64,000 nucleotides of DNA from JANSWY01 sp965228955 (GCA_965228955.1 OZ245848.1:5456001-5520000); one strand, 5' to 3'. Shown: positions 17,613 through 27,292, counted from the first letter of the stretch. Notes: generated from the sequence alone by a model not told the origin. Made by a program: numbers and translations.

Positions 17613-18761
17613 CTAATTATCGAGCAGTCTTTTTTGTAGTTGTTCCAAATAGTTTGGTGATAGTAAGCCCAGGTCGCTTTTCATTTTAAGAATGCGATTA
17701 TAAGACTCATCGATGCTTGATTCTGAAATTTCTCCGGAATCCACCAACTTTCTGATCATACCATGCAAATCCTTTACAGTTACATTTTCAGAACCAGGAA
17801 CATTGTTCGCAAACATTAATACGTCCACACCAGCAAGAATTGCTAATTTCACTGCATTCTCAAAACCATAGTGATCACTTATTGCCATCATCTGCATATC
17901 ATCAGAGAATACAACTCCCTCATAATTCAAAAAATCACGCAAAATACCCGTAACAACCTTGTCAGATAACGTCGATGGATACTTTCTGTGGTCCAAATTG
18001 GCATTCACAATATGAGCAGTCATAACAGCATCTACCATACCCGAATCCAACATCATTTTGTATGGCCTCAACTCCTCAAATCTCCAATAGTTCGTTACAT
18101 CTGCAATACCAAGATGTGTGTCACTTTTAGAACTTCCATGTCCTGGGAAATGCTTCAAAACGGTACCAATACCCATCAATCGGTGTTGCTTCACAATTTC
18201 CATCGCATATTTTGAGACTTCAGCTGGATCCAACCCATAACTTCTTTCTACCTTGGCAATTACTGGATTGTAAGGGTTGACTGCAAGATCCACATCTGGT
18301 GCGTAATTCAGGTTAATTCCCACCTCATACATATTTGATACAATATTGCTGATATAGTGTGAAACCGAATCACTATTGTTTAATCTGGCCATCTTAGCTG
18401 CAGAGATTGTAGGTAAAAAACCATATTTTGTTTTCAACCTATTAACTCTTCCTCCCTCCTCGTCAATACTTATAAAAAGTGGAATATTGGGTTTAGTCTG
18501 ATAGTTATATACCAGGTTCTTCAGTGCTGGCTTTGGGTTTTTTCTTAAAATATTCTTTTCATAAAGAACAATTCCTCCCACGTAACCATCTTCAATATAT
18601 TGCACTAAGCGATCTGTGGAATCATATTCATCAATTGATCCAATCCCAATCATCACCATTTGACCAATTTTAATATCCAGGCTATCTACTTCCTGTGAAT
18701 ATCCATTGAAGCTGGTGACAAAACCAATAGCAAGAAAAATAGCTACTTTTATTCCTTTCAT
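17613..18761 (-). CDS. Glycoside hydrolase family 3 beta-N-acetylhexosaminidase (NagZ-type)
   Basis: A 382-residue secreted enzyme expected to cleave N-acetylglucosamine from muropeptides or other beta-linked GlcNAc. It has a signal peptide (FLAIGFVTSFNGYSQ). The family signatures are present: ISIDEEGGRVNRLK, the KHFPGHGSSKSDTHL loop that supplies the His/Asp acid-base dyad typical of NagZ, and VVFSDDMQMMAI, which contains the nucleophilic aspartate. It is a single-domain form without the C-terminal GH3 or beta-lactamase domains sometimes found in Bacteroidota. Its ATG overlaps the stop of the upstream D-serine dehydratase-like gene (ATGA), which points to translational coupling. Confidence 0.88.
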   Translation of the reverse strand: MKGIKVAIFLAIGFVTSFNGYSQEVDSLDIKIGQMVMIGIGSIDEYDSTDRLVQYIEDGYVGGIVLYEKNILRKNPKPALKNLVYNYQTKPNIPLFISIDEEGGRVNRLKTKYGFLPTISAAKMARLNNSDSVSHYISNIVSNMYEVGINLNYAPDVDLAVNPYNPVIAKVERSYGLDPAEVSKYAMEIVKQHRLMGIGTVLKHFPGHGSSKSDTHLGIADVTNYWRFEELRPYKMMLDSGMVDAVMTAHIVNANLDHRKYPSTLSDKVVTGILRDFLNYEGVVFSDDMQMMAISDHYGFENAVKLAILAGVDVLMFANNVPGSENVTVKDLHGMIRKLVDSGEISESSIDESYNRILKMKSDLGLLSPNYLEQLQKRLLDN

Positions 18762-19843
18762 AAATATGTGTTTTTAGGCATTTGTAAAATCCTATCGCCT
18801 GTCAAAGTTAAGTATGATCCCATCAAATTTGCGGCCAAACAAGAATGAATTGGGATTACCCCAACAATATCGCCAACTTTTAGCCGATCAAACAGCTCAT
18901 TATCAGATACTTTTAAAATACCATGCTCCTGAGACAGTCTCTCCAAATGACAATCCTGTGAGTATTCTTCCCACCCATCGTTTGTAAGGGCGACTAATTT
19001 CCCAAAGGTCTTTTTACCGGCTATCTCGATATAGTCTTTTGAAAAATGTACCGCACCGCCATGAATTACTATCTCATTTCGGTCCTTATGTTTTGCTACA
19101 ATTGGTACTGCCATACACACGGCAATATCTTCAAAACTGCAACTCGTAATGTTATATTGCATCCAATCATAAAAGATGAAGTTGCCAGGACGAATTTCAT
19201 CTATATCATCAAATCGATCAATTACGGAGCATGTGGGAGTGTCCCCATATGAAATTATGGGGTTGTATTGCTGATACTTAGTCTTTAGTTCCTTAAGAAT
19301 CCTGGAGGTATCCCTATAGACTTCTATAATCGTAGAATTATTCCCAGACCTGTATGCATGACCTGCATGTCCAAGGAATCCGATAAAATTGATTTTAGCA
19401 TTTTGGACTATTAAGTGTTCCAAATCACTGGTTGCATTTAAGCCGGTACGGCCGGTACCTACATCAATTTTCAAATAATAGTTTAATTGCTCGGCACTAT
19501 TATGAATCAAATAATCTAGTGTATCCTTATCCTCCACTACCAGATTAATATTTGACTTTGATGCCAGCTTGAGGATTTCTGGAAGTTCAAGTCTGTTGAA
19601 TGGAAAAGCAATTGTTATATCTTCCCAACCTGCCTTAGAGAAATATGATGCCATCTCTACGGAAGAAACTGTACAGCATTTCACACCTTGCTCTCTATAC
19701 CATTCTCCAATCTCACTGGAAAAATGGGTCTTAAAATGCGGTCTGAATATGGTATTTGTCAATCTGGCTTTTTTTGCCATTCTGGAGATATTGCGTTTTG
19801 CAATCTCCTCATCTAGCAGCAGAGTTGGACGTGTTATCTGCAT
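18758..19843 (-). CDS. D-serine dehydratase / D-threonine aldolase-family PLP enzyme
   Basis: A 361-residue fold-type III (alanine-racemase-like) enzyme of the DSD1/D-threonine aldolase family, which acts on D-amino acids such as D-serine or D-3-hydroxy amino acids. The N-terminal barrel carries the PLP lysine in RPHFKTH; the family metal site near the C-terminus is recognisable as IPIHSC (His and Cys ligands in eukaryotic D-serine dehydratase). Other barrel motifs: YLKIDVGTGRTG and GHAGHAYRSG. No signal peptide, so cytoplasmic. Its start overlaps the ceramidase-like gene by 35 bases and its stop overlaps the GH3 start. The cluster hints at processing of D-amino-acid-containing cell-wall or lipid material, but the substrate is not shown. 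Confidence 0.85.
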   Translation of the reverse strand: MQITRPTLLLDEEIAKRNISRMAKKARLTNTIFRPHFKTHFSSEIGEWYREQGVKCCTVSSVEMASYFSKAGWEDITIAFPFNRLELPEILKLASKSNINLVVEDKDTLDYLIHNSAEQLNYYLKIDVGTGRTGLNATSDLEHLIVQNAKINFIGFLGHAGHAYRSGNNSTIIEVYRDTSRILKELKTKYQQYNPIISYGDTPTCSVIDRFDDIDEIRPGNFIFYDWMQYNITSCSFEDIAVCMAVPIVAKHKDRNEIVIHGGAVHFSKDYIEIAGKKTFGKLVALTNDGWEEYSQDCHLERLSQEHGILKVSDNELFDRLKVGDIVGVIPIHSCLAANLMGSYLTLTGDRILQMPKNTYL

Positions 19844-21200
19844 GTTTTAATATTAGCTTCTTTGTAAGTTGTGAAAATAATTCTCCATTCCCCGGACCAT
19901 ACCAATTCATACTTCTTGTTTCATACTTGGGCAGGTCGTACCAGTCATCCTTTGTAATATAACCAACATATCCACCATTAAAACTTGTTATAATAAGATT
20001 CAAACCATTCTTCTCTGCTAATGAATCTAATGGCGCTACTAATTCACCGGAGAAATCACAGGGCATTCCAATTAGTAAATTATCTCCTAGTTGTAATGCA
20101 GTAACCTCACTGCCATCATAGGGCTTTGTTAGAAAATTGAATAACCAGGGTCTGATGATCAGGTCTTTGGATATTTTGAACTGTGGTTCCCCTAGATCAA
20201 TTGGTATATGAATAATCGATATAGAATTCTGGTAATCTCCCTGGATCAGGTTGCTAAGTAGATTGATTTGAGTATCCAATTTGTCAACTACAAATTCTAC
20301 TTTTTCATAACCCCTTAACCCAGGTGCCTGAGGAGACATGCTTCCCACAGCACCCGCAGCATAAATAGCTAATTGAATGGTGGAATCACTTTCAAGGTTC
20401 TTCATCAGAAGTCCGGGGTAGTCACCTGAAAGGTCATTGTATTCAGCTGACAGGCAAGTAGCATGAGCTGCGTAAGTGAAAAACAATGCAGTACTACTAT
20501 CTTTTCTGGTAATGTTCAATATTCTAAGCCAAGGGTCAATAGTGCCTTGTTCTCCGACTAATCTATTTCTGATTAAATCACTATTATCAGATTTAAGGAA
20601 TCCGATAGTGGCGGCCTGAATGTCATTTTCTGCTAGCACAATTGATTCCAATACCTTATCCGTAAGAAAATCAATGATTGTAGAATCGTATTCTCCTGCT
20701 ATTGCATTTCCCAAGAAACCCGGTTGCCAGGCACCAATTGAGGAGTGTGTATGTGTTGCTGTAAAGAAGATGTTTTCGAACTCTTCTCTGGACAATTTTA
20801 TTTTCAAACTTTCAATAAGCGCAGGAGGCACAATGAGCATCTCGAGATTAACTATGATTTTTGTGGATAAGCTGTCTTTGAAGACTAATGTTCTCATGAA
20901 TAGAGAATCATGGATTGCCAAATACATTTTATCTTCTCGTGCTCCATAACCAGCAAGTGGGACTATATGTGCAGGAGTAATATTCACCTTGGACCATCCT
21001 ACCATCAAAGAATCAACCGCAGGAGAACTTTCAATTGAACTGGTTTCGATGAAACTAAGAGATTTCAAATAACCCTCAGACCGCAAAGGATCAGCTCTAT
21101 CAAGAAAAGTGATAAAAAATGGTAACGCAACTAATACTAAAATGACCAAACCCACCAGGATCTTTAGAGTTCTTGTCAAATAGTATTTCAAATTATGCAT
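19809..21200 (-). CDS. Neutral/alkaline ceramidase N-terminal-domain-like protein
   Basis: A 463-residue protein anchored by one N-terminal membrane segment (LKILVGLVILVLVALPFFITF, about residues 12-32). The rest resembles the catalytic domain of neutral ceramidase: VGWSKVNITP at the start of the domain, GYGAREDKM, and the metal-binding THTHSSIGAW and AAHATCLS motifs. Only the N-terminal catalytic domain is present; the C-terminal Ig-like domain of true ceramidases is absent. In Bacteroidota such proteins are common and their substrates mostly untested, so amide hydrolysis of a sphingolipid or another lipid is an inference. It lies 9 bases after yifB and overlaps the next gene by 35 bases. 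Confidence 0.8.
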   Translation of the reverse strand: MHNLKYYLTRTLKILVGLVILVLVALPFFITFLDRADPLRSEGYLKSLSFIETSSIESSPAVDSLMVGWSKVNITPAHIVPLAGYGAREDKMYLAIHDSLFMRTLVFKDSLSTKIIVNLEMLIVPPALIESLKIKLSREEFENIFFTATHTHSSIGAWQPGFLGNAIAGEYDSTIIDFLTDKVLESIVLAENDIQAATIGFLKSDNSDLIRNRLVGEQGTIDPWLRILNITRKDSSTALFFTYAAHATCLSAEYNDLSGDYPGLLMKNLESDSTIQLAIYAAGAVGSMSPQAPGLRGYEKVEFVVDKLDTQINLLSNLIQGDYQNSISIIHIPIDLGEPQFKISKDLIIRPWLFNFLTKPYDGSEVTALQLGDNLLIGMPCDFSGELVAPLDSLAEKNGLNLIITSFNGGYVGYITKDDWYDLPKYETRSMNWYGPGNGELFSQLTKKLILKHADNTSNSAAR

Positions 21201-21209
21201 CTTATTAAT

Positions 21210-22748
21210 TTAACCGGCCCAACCTTCCCGGTCAAGGCTTCTGTATTGAATTGCTTCGGCCAGGTGCTCGATTTTAATTTCCTCAGAACCAGCCAGATCA
21301 GCAATTGTTCGGGATACTTTGAGGATTCTATCGTAAGCTCTGGCGCTTAAGCCTAATTTTTCCATTGCAGTTTTTAGCAAAACTTTTCCCGCTTCATTGA
21401 TTTTACAAACCTCCTTTACCATTTGGGAGCTCATCATAGCATTGTTATATACACTATTGGCTTCCTCAAACCTTTTTGATTGTATTTCCCTGGCATCAAC
21501 TACTCTTCCTCTTATTTCCTCGCTTGATTCAGCTTTCCTGTCTGCCGTCATTTGATCAAACGAGACCGGAGTGACTTCTACATGCAGATCAATTCTGTCG
21601 AGTAGTGGCCCGCTCACTTTGTTGAGATATCGTTGCACAACACCCGGTCCACAAACACACTCCTTTTCTGGGTGGTTGTAATATCCACAAGGGCAAGGAT
21701 TCATACTGGCAATAAGCATAAAATTGGCTGGAAAATCCAATGAAATTCTGGCTCTTGAGATTGATACTCTTCTTTCTTCAAGTGGTTGCCTCATTACCTC
21801 AAGGACTGTTCTTTTAAATTCTGGTAGCTCATCGAGGAATAATACGCCATTATGAGAGAGTGAAATCTCACCAGGTTGTGGAACTCCACCACCTCCAACA
21901 AGAGCAACATCACTTATGGTGTGATGAGGAGATCTAAAAGGTCTTGTAGCTATTAAGGATGCATTGGTACCCAACTTCCCAGCTACCGAATGGATTTTGG
22001 TAGTTTCCAAGGCTTCATGCAATGATAATGGAGGAAGAATCGAAGGAAGTCTCTTGGCTAACATTGTTTTTCCTGCACCTGGAGGACCAATCATGATAAC
22101 ATTATGCCCACCTGCAGCAGCAATTTCTAGTGCTCGTTTAATGTTTTCCTGGCCTTGAACGTTTGAAAAATCTGCCTGATAATTGTCCTGATTATGGAAG
22201 AACAAATCACGAGTGTCGTGTAGTTCAGGTTTTATTGGTTGCTTTCCATTTAAGTGATTGATTGCTTCCCTAAGATTATTCACACCAATGACATCCAGGT
22301 TATCTACGATTGCAGCCTCAGATGCATTTTCTTTTGGAAGGATAAAGCCTTTGAAGCCTTTCTTTCTGGCCTCAATCGCTATAGGTAAAGCTCCTTTAAT
22401 CGGTCTTAGAATTCCATCAAGGGATAATTCCCCCATTACCACATATTTCTCTAATTCATCAGCCTGTATTTGTTCTGATGCTTTCAAAATTCCTAATGCA
22501 ATAGGCAAGTCATAGGCCGACCCTTCTTTCTTGATATCAGCAGGAGCGAGGTTCACTACCACTTTTTGCCTGGGCATGAAATATTGAAAGAACTTAATGG
22601 CAGACTCCACTCGTTGTTCACTTTCTTTCACAGCAGAATCTGGTAATCCTACCATAAAAAATTTATTCCCCTGACCTACATTGACTTCAATAGTAATGGT
22701 AGTGGCTTCCACCCCATATACTGCGCTTCCAAAACTCTTCGCTAACAT
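21210..22748 (-). CDS. comM: YifB/ComM family Mg-chelatase-like AAA+ ATPase
   Basis: A 512-residue cytoplasmic ATPase. In naturally competent Proteobacteria, ComM is a branch-migration helicase that extends donor DNA integration; the Bacteroidota role is presumed similar. Domains: N-terminal Lon-protease-like ChlI fold (about 1-170; VNLAPADIKKEGSAYDLPIALG), AAA+ core with Walker A GPPGAGKTMLAKRLP and Walker B FLDELPEF, a cysteine cluster (CPCGYYNHPEKECVC) and a C-terminal helical ChlI domain (SARAYDRILKVSRTIADL). Length and order are typical. It lies 3 bases after gmhA. Confidence 0.93.
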   Translation of the reverse strand: MLAKSFGSAVYGVEATTITIEVNVGQGNKFFMVGLPDSAVKESEQRVESAIKFFQYFMPRQKVVVNLAPADIKKEGSAYDLPIALGILKASEQIQADELEKYVVMGELSLDGILRPIKGALPIAIEARKKGFKGFILPKENASEAAIVDNLDVIGVNNLREAINHLNGKQPIKPELHDTRDLFFHNQDNYQADFSNVQGQENIKRALEIAAAGGHNVIMIGPPGAGKTMLAKRLPSILPPLSLHEALETTKIHSVAGKLGTNASLIATRPFRSPHHTISDVALVGGGGVPQPGEISLSHNGVLFLDELPEFKRTVLEVMRQPLEERRVSISRARISLDFPANFMLIASMNPCPCGYYNHPEKECVCGPGVVQRYLNKVSGPLLDRIDLHVEVTPVSFDQMTADRKAESSEEIRGRVVDAREIQSKRFEEANSVYNNAMMSSQMVKEVCKINEAGKVLLKTAMEKLGLSARAYDRILKVSRTIADLAGSEEIKIEHLAEAIQYRSLDREGWAG

Positions 22749-22751
22749 GGA

Positions 22752-23330
22752 TTAGTTGATGGTTTGTTCAACCGTAAGAATGATTGAATGAATAATCTTA
22801 ATGTGAATCTCTTGAATTCTATCGGCAAATCCAAAATGATTTACCCTGATTTCCAAATCCACATTTCCTGCTACTAAACCTCCATCATTCCCGGTTAAGG
22901 CAATGGTTTTCATACCTTTTTGTTTAGCTGCTTTGATGGCCTCAAGAACATTCCTGGAATTTCCAGATGTGGTAAGACAAAAAAGCACATCTCCTTTCTT
23001 TCCAAGACCTTCAATAAACCGGGAAAAGACATAATCGTAACCATAATCATTACCAACACAAGACATATAGGAAGGATCACTTATGGCTATTGCAGCAAAT
23101 GAAGGTCTGTCTTGACGAAATCTTCCGGTGAGCTCTTCAGCAAAATGCATGGCATCACAATGAGAGCCCCCATTTCCACAAGAAATGATCTTATTATCAT
23201 TTTTTAGAGCTTCAGCTATAATTCTTGCTGCTTCTGAAATTTTTTGAATTTGACCTTCATCAGAAATGAATTCCTCAAGAACCTTTTGTGATTCTTCAAA
23301 TTGGGATCTGATCAAATTATTTATTGTCAT
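22752..23330 (-). CDS. gmhA: Phosphoheptose isomerase (sedoheptulose 7-phosphate isomerase)
   Basis: A 192-residue SIS-domain protein. It would convert sedoheptulose 7-phosphate to D-glycero-D-manno-heptose 7-phosphate for LPS or capsule heptose synthesis. The expected motifs are present: SCGNGGSHCDAMHFAEELTG, which contains His and Glu zinc ligands, the TTSGNSRNVLEAI phosphate loop, and the C-terminal IQEIHIKIIHSI, which supplies the last His ligand. Length fits GmhA rather than larger SIS sugar isomerases. It overlaps the upstream coiled-coil membrane protein gene by 14 bases. Confidence 0.9.
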   Translation of the reverse strand: MTINNLIRSQFEESQKVLEEFISDEGQIQKISEAARIIAEALKNDNKIISCGNGGSHCDAMHFAEELTGRFRQDRPSFAAIAISDPSYMSCVGNDYGYDYVFSRFIEGLGKKGDVLFCLTTSGNSRNVLEAIKAAKQKGMKTIALTGNDGGLVAGNVDLEIRVNHFGFADRIQEIHIKIIHSIILTVEQTIN

Positions 23331-23730
23331 CTAAAATATCTCCATCCAACGCATCATCGTTTTGCTCAGGTTCTTCGATGGTTGGCTCCTCGGTAGTTTC
23401 AGGTTGTGCCTCAGCTATTTGTCCCTGATCGTACAATTTTGCCTTAAGGTTCGTAATCTCCTTTTCCAGACTAGCGACCTTTCTGCTATTCTTTACTCTC
23501 AGAAAATTTTCGAAAACCAATTCAAAAAGCATCACAAAAGCTATGAAATAAATGAATTTTGATCCCAAGGAAGGCAACTCAGAAAAGTATTTATACCAAC
23601 CCCAGCGCTTTAGAGTATCAAGCACATCTACTAAATCATAGGCCAAATAAAATAGCATAAAAGTGAATACCACATATATGATGTAGTAAATAGACCTAAA
23701 ATTTTTCAACTTATTTAACAGCTGGATCAT
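23317..23730 (-). CDS. Two-pass membrane protein with coiled coil and acidic tail
   Basis: A 137-residue protein of unknown function. It has two predicted membrane helices (about residues 14-32, YYIIYVVFTFMLFYLAY, and 57-75, KFIYFIAFVMLFELVFENFL), a short coiled coil (KVASLEKEITNLKAKLYDQ) and an acidic disordered C-terminus (TTEEPTIEEPEQNDDALDGD). The helices put both ends in the cytoplasm or both outside. It overlaps gmhA by 14 bases and follows the ABC exporter after 34 bases, so it belongs to the same transcript and may help an envelope-glycan process. No family recognised. Confidence 0.7.
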   Translation of the reverse strand: MIQLLNKLKNFRSIYYIIYVVFTFMLFYLAYDLVDVLDTLKRWGWYKYFSELPSLGSKFIYFIAFVMLFELVFENFLRVKNSRKVASLEKEITNLKAKLYDQGQIAEAQPETTEEPTIEEPEQNDDALDGDILDDNK

Positions 23731-23764
23731 GAGTGAAATTTAGAAAATTAAATTCAATATTAAA

Positions 23765-25594
23765 TTAAAATGACTGCATATCTATGAGTTTTTTGTATTT
23801 CCCTTTACTTGCATATAACGCATTGTGATTGCCTCTTTCAATTATTTTACCGTTCTCAACTACTAATATCTCATTTGCGTCCTGGATTGTACTTAGTCTG
23901 TGTGCAATTACAAGTGATGTCCTATTTCGCATTAGGTTACTCAGCGCTTCCTGAACCAATTTCTCAGACTCAGAGTCCAATGAGCTTGTCGCTTCATCGA
24001 GTATAAGAATTGATGGGTTTTTTAAAATAGCCCTGGCAATACAGATTCTTTGTTTTTGACCACCAGACAGCTTTTCTCCCCTTTCACCAATATTGGTATC
24101 ATAACCATCCTCAAGTTCATCTATGAAATTATGTGCGTTGGCAAGTTTTGCTGCTTCTATGACTTCATTTCTTGATGCATTTACATTTCCGAGAAGGACA
24201 TTATTATAGATTGTGTCATTGAACAAAATTGATTCCTGAGTAACAACTCCAATCAGTTGTCTTAATTCTTCTAATTTGTATTCCCTAATGTCATTACCAT
24301 CAATGGAGATCAAACCAGATTTTACATCATGGAATCTTGGAATGAGGTCAGCAATAGTTGATTTTCCTCCGCCCGAAGGCCCCACTAATGCAGTAGTCAA
24401 GCCCTTTTTTATTTCAAATGAAATGTCGGATAGGACAGGATCCTTTTCATATGCAAATGATACCGAGTCAAACTTCAAACTGGTGCTTAATGTGGAAATT
24501 GATTTTGGAGATTGGACGTTAGCAATATTGGGCTTTAGATCAATAACTTCAAAAATTCGATCTCCGGCTGCTATACCTTTTTGAATATTGCTGTAGGAGG
24601 TTGAAAAAGCTTTTAGTGGATTAAGAATTTGACTGAATATAATCAGAAAGGCTATGAACTCAGGTCCATTTACCAGAGCGGATTCCGACAAGATCAAATT
24701 ACCTCCCAGAAGTAAAATAACAGACATTGCTACTACTCCAAGGAATTCACTGATTGGGCCTGACAACTCGTATCTTTTTGAAATATCAAGACTGAGCTTC
24801 TCGTAGGTTTTTGATTCATTTGAAAACTTTGAAATGATTGATCCCCTTACCCCAAATGCTTTGATAATTCTCATCCCGGATAAAGTTTCATCCAAAATCA
24901 CAGACAAACGGCCCATTACTTCCTGGCTTTTTTTTGCTTTTCTTTTGAGCCTTTTGGCAATCGTTGAGATTAATATACCAGCTATTGGAAGAATTAGTAA
25001 GCCATAAATTGTCAGCTGCGGTGAAATCGAAAATAGAGCAATACACAATCCAATAATCAGAAAGGGCTCTTTGATTAGTACTTTCATTGACCCTATAACT
25101 GTAGCTTCTATTTGAAACACGTCATTCATTATTCTTGAAGATATATCTCCTTTTCTGGCCTCAGTGAAATAATTCAGTTGCATGGAGGTGACTGATTCAA
25201 AAATTTTCAAGCGTAAAGAAGAAATTACTCCTACACGGATTTTAGCAAGTATTACAGAGGATAAATATCTGAGTGTATTCGCAACAAGGTTGGATACCAC
25301 TAGGATTATGCAAACAAACTTCAATGCAGCATATGCGCCTTCCTGTTGTAAGTATTGGTTAAAATGATAATAGAATAGTCCTTTAAAGTAATCGATACTA
25401 AGGTTGAAACTCTGAGATTCTGGAGCTACAATGATTTCTGTGTCAGTGGAATTGAAGAGAAGCTCAAGCAAAGGAATAAACAATACGAAATTCACTACCT
25501 GAAAAATGGTGTGAAGTATTGTAATCACTAAAAAAACCGGGATCAACCCTAAATAAGGTCTTGCATATTCCAGAATTCGTCGGTAAGTCCGCAT
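23765..25594 (-). CDS. ABC exporter, MsbA-like half transporter
   Basis: A 609-residue fused permease-ATPase. The N-terminal half (about 1-320) has six predicted membrane helices of the type I ABC exporter fold; the C-terminal half is the nucleotide-binding domain with Walker A GPSGGGKSTIADLIPRF, Q-loop VVTQESILFND, signature LSGGQKQRICIARAI, Walker B ILILDEATSS and the H-loop VIAHRLST. It would act as a homodimer in the inner membrane. MsbA (lipid A-core flipping) is the closest well-known family; peptide or other lipid export cannot be excluded. It lies 3 bases after the Wzi/RemB-like gene, which together with gmhA suggests work on LPS or capsule. Confidence 0.9.
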   Translation of the reverse strand: MRTYRRILEYARPYLGLIPVFLVITILHTIFQVVNFVLFIPLLELLFNSTDTEIIVAPESQSFNLSIDYFKGLFYYHFNQYLQQEGAYAALKFVCIILVVSNLVANTLRYLSSVILAKIRVGVISSLRLKIFESVTSMQLNYFTEARKGDISSRIMNDVFQIEATVIGSMKVLIKEPFLIIGLCIALFSISPQLTIYGLLILPIAGILISTIAKRLKRKAKKSQEVMGRLSVILDETLSGMRIIKAFGVRGSIISKFSNESKTYEKLSLDISKRYELSGPISEFLGVVAMSVILLLGGNLILSESALVNGPEFIAFLIIFSQILNPLKAFSTSYSNIQKGIAAGDRIFEVIDLKPNIANVQSPKSISTLSTSLKFDSVSFAYEKDPVLSDISFEIKKGLTTALVGPSGGGKSTIADLIPRFHDVKSGLISIDGNDIREYKLEELRQLIGVVTQESILFNDTIYNNVLLGNVNASRNEVIEAAKLANAHNFIDELEDGYDTNIGERGEKLSGGQKQRICIARAILKNPSILILDEATSSLDSESEKLVQEALSNLMRNRTSLVIAHRLSTIQDANEILVVENGKIIERGNHNALYASKGKYKKLIDMQSF

Positions 25595-25597
25595 CTT

Positions 25598-27292
25598 TTA
25601 AAAGACAATATCAGTTGAGGCCATATTCAATCGAACTCCAATTGAGGAAATTGTTGTGTTTGTTTTAGTGGTATTAAACGTTCCAAACGGCTGAAACTCC
25701 AATGTTCTAAAAGTCTGATTAAAGTCGATAAAAAGATTATGTTTCAACTGGTAAGATGCTCTGAAGTCAACATGAGCCAGTTTATAATTGTTACCTTGAC
25801 CCAAAAAATGACCAGTTTCTTCAATTCGTGTATCGTAAGGCTCCAAAATATCTCCTCCCAAATTCATACCTGCTGGGTCTCTACCATATTCAGCTGCAAT
25901 GATTCTTCCTCTAAGAAACAACCTGGGAATTGGTTGGTACCTGATTACTCCAATCAACTCTTCGAAATTTGCTCCTAATGGATGTGCAAGAGGCTGATTA
26001 TAGTGTGCGTAATTGGTATTAAAACTTTCATGCGTATAAGTAAATGGTCTGGCGAAATTATATTCCACCTGCAAATCCAAATTGTTGACATTTAAAACAT
26101 TCAGGTATTTCGCACCTAACTGGAATGAAAACTTATTTGTCCAGTTCCCCTTATCTCCAAAAACATTACTGACAATGAACTCATCAATCAAAAATTGGCC
26201 ATAGAATGAAAGCCTATTAGCTACATTCCATTTAATATCCATTCCCAAAATTGCATTATCAGGACTTCCGGTATATTGTTCTACTGACCTATATAGAATA
26301 ATAGGATTCAAATAATTGAGCTCAAATTGGTTATTGCCTAAACTATCTGCTCGACTGAACATGATGGATTCAAAAAGGCCCAAATTAAGATTTGGAGACA
26401 GGTTTATGCTCAAATGATGCATTGCCATGAATTTTTTAGGGAATTGATCTGTTCCAAGCGTTCCTCCCTGAAAGAATCCAACGTCCGCAGTTAATTGGGC
26501 AAACACATTAGTGTATTGTAGTTTCCATACCTTCGTTTTTATTTTAAAGTAAGGGTAATTCGTTGCAAAATCTGACAGGAGAAGTGAGCGATATCCATTC
26601 CCAATAAAAAACCGATCATGACCAAACTGAAAATTGATATGTTTGGTAGCATTAAAGGAAATGTGCCCTCTCGCAAAAATAAAATCATAGGCATTTTCAT
26701 CCAATAGCTTCCAAAAACCAAGCCCGGGAATCACACCATTTTGAAGTTGGTACCCTCTCACATAACCTGGATATCGTAATTGGTTTTCTGTGAAAGACGT
26801 GTAGAATGAAACTTTTTGGTCTACACTTCCTCTCACTTCAACTCCCCTGGTATTAGTGTATAACATCTCATCTGTATCACTATCATTCCCAATTTGGAAG
26901 CTGAATACTGGATTCACATTTATATTGAGGTCCTTATTTTTAAAGTGATATAAATCCGATTTAGATTTGTAAAAGGTGCCCAAAAATGGATTCCTTGATA
27001 AATAGTCCACAGAATCAGAATATTCCCAATTATCCAGTAAGAGATAGTCTCTGTTAAATTCATCACTTTTGGAGGTCCCTTGTATGGCAGATGCATCTGA
27101 TATTTCTTCTCGCTGGTAAGGCTTAAAAGAAGAAAATATCTCCTCTTGACCATTTAGAATATCGAGCCTGTCAAGAATATGATCATTATAATCATCACGA
27201 TGAGAATAGCTCTGGCTTTGTCCAAAACTAATTTGAACAATCATCATTATATTTGCCATTAAGATTACTACTCTCATATGTGTGAAATGCAT
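25598..27292 (-). CDS. Outer-membrane beta-barrel, capsule-assembly Wzi / gliding RemB-like
   Basis: Read from ATG 27292 the protein has 564 residues; ATG 27277 (MRVVILMANIMMIVQISFGQ) gives a neater signal peptide. The mature protein has an N-terminal charged segment followed by a barrel-like region with many aromatic-rich alternating strands (NVNPVFSFQIGND, VSFYTSFTENQLRYPGY, HINFQFGHDRFFIGNGYRSL, LSFYGQFLIDEF, LFLRGRIIAAEYG). GHDRFFIGNGYRSLLLSD is typical of Wzi-fold proteins, to which the Flavobacterium gliding protein RemB is related. It is the first gene of the nine-gene minus-strand run, divergent from rpmE2. A role in surface polysaccharide attachment or gliding is inferred. Confidence 0.75.
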   Translation of the reverse strand: MHFTHMRVVILMANIMMIVQISFGQSQSYSHRDDYNDHILDRLDILNGQEEIFSSFKPYQREEISDASAIQGTSKSDEFNRDYLLLDNWEYSDSVDYLSRNPFLGTFYKSKSDLYHFKNKDLNINVNPVFSFQIGNDSDTDEMLYTNTRGVEVRGSVDQKVSFYTSFTENQLRYPGYVRGYQLQNGVIPGLGFWKLLDENAYDFIFARGHISFNATKHINFQFGHDRFFIGNGYRSLLLSDFATNYPYFKIKTKVWKLQYTNVFAQLTADVGFFQGGTLGTDQFPKKFMAMHHLSINLSPNLNLGLFESIMFSRADSLGNNQFELNYLNPIILYRSVEQYTGSPDNAILGMDIKWNVANRLSFYGQFLIDEFIVSNVFGDKGNWTNKFSFQLGAKYLNVLNVNNLDLQVEYNFARPFTYTHESFNTNYAHYNQPLAHPLGANFEELIGVIRYQPIPRLFLRGRIIAAEYGRDPAGMNLGGDILEPYDTRIEETGHFLGQGNNYKLAHVDFRASYQLKHNLFIDFNQTFRTLEFQPFGTFNTTKTNTTISSIGVRLNMASTDIVF

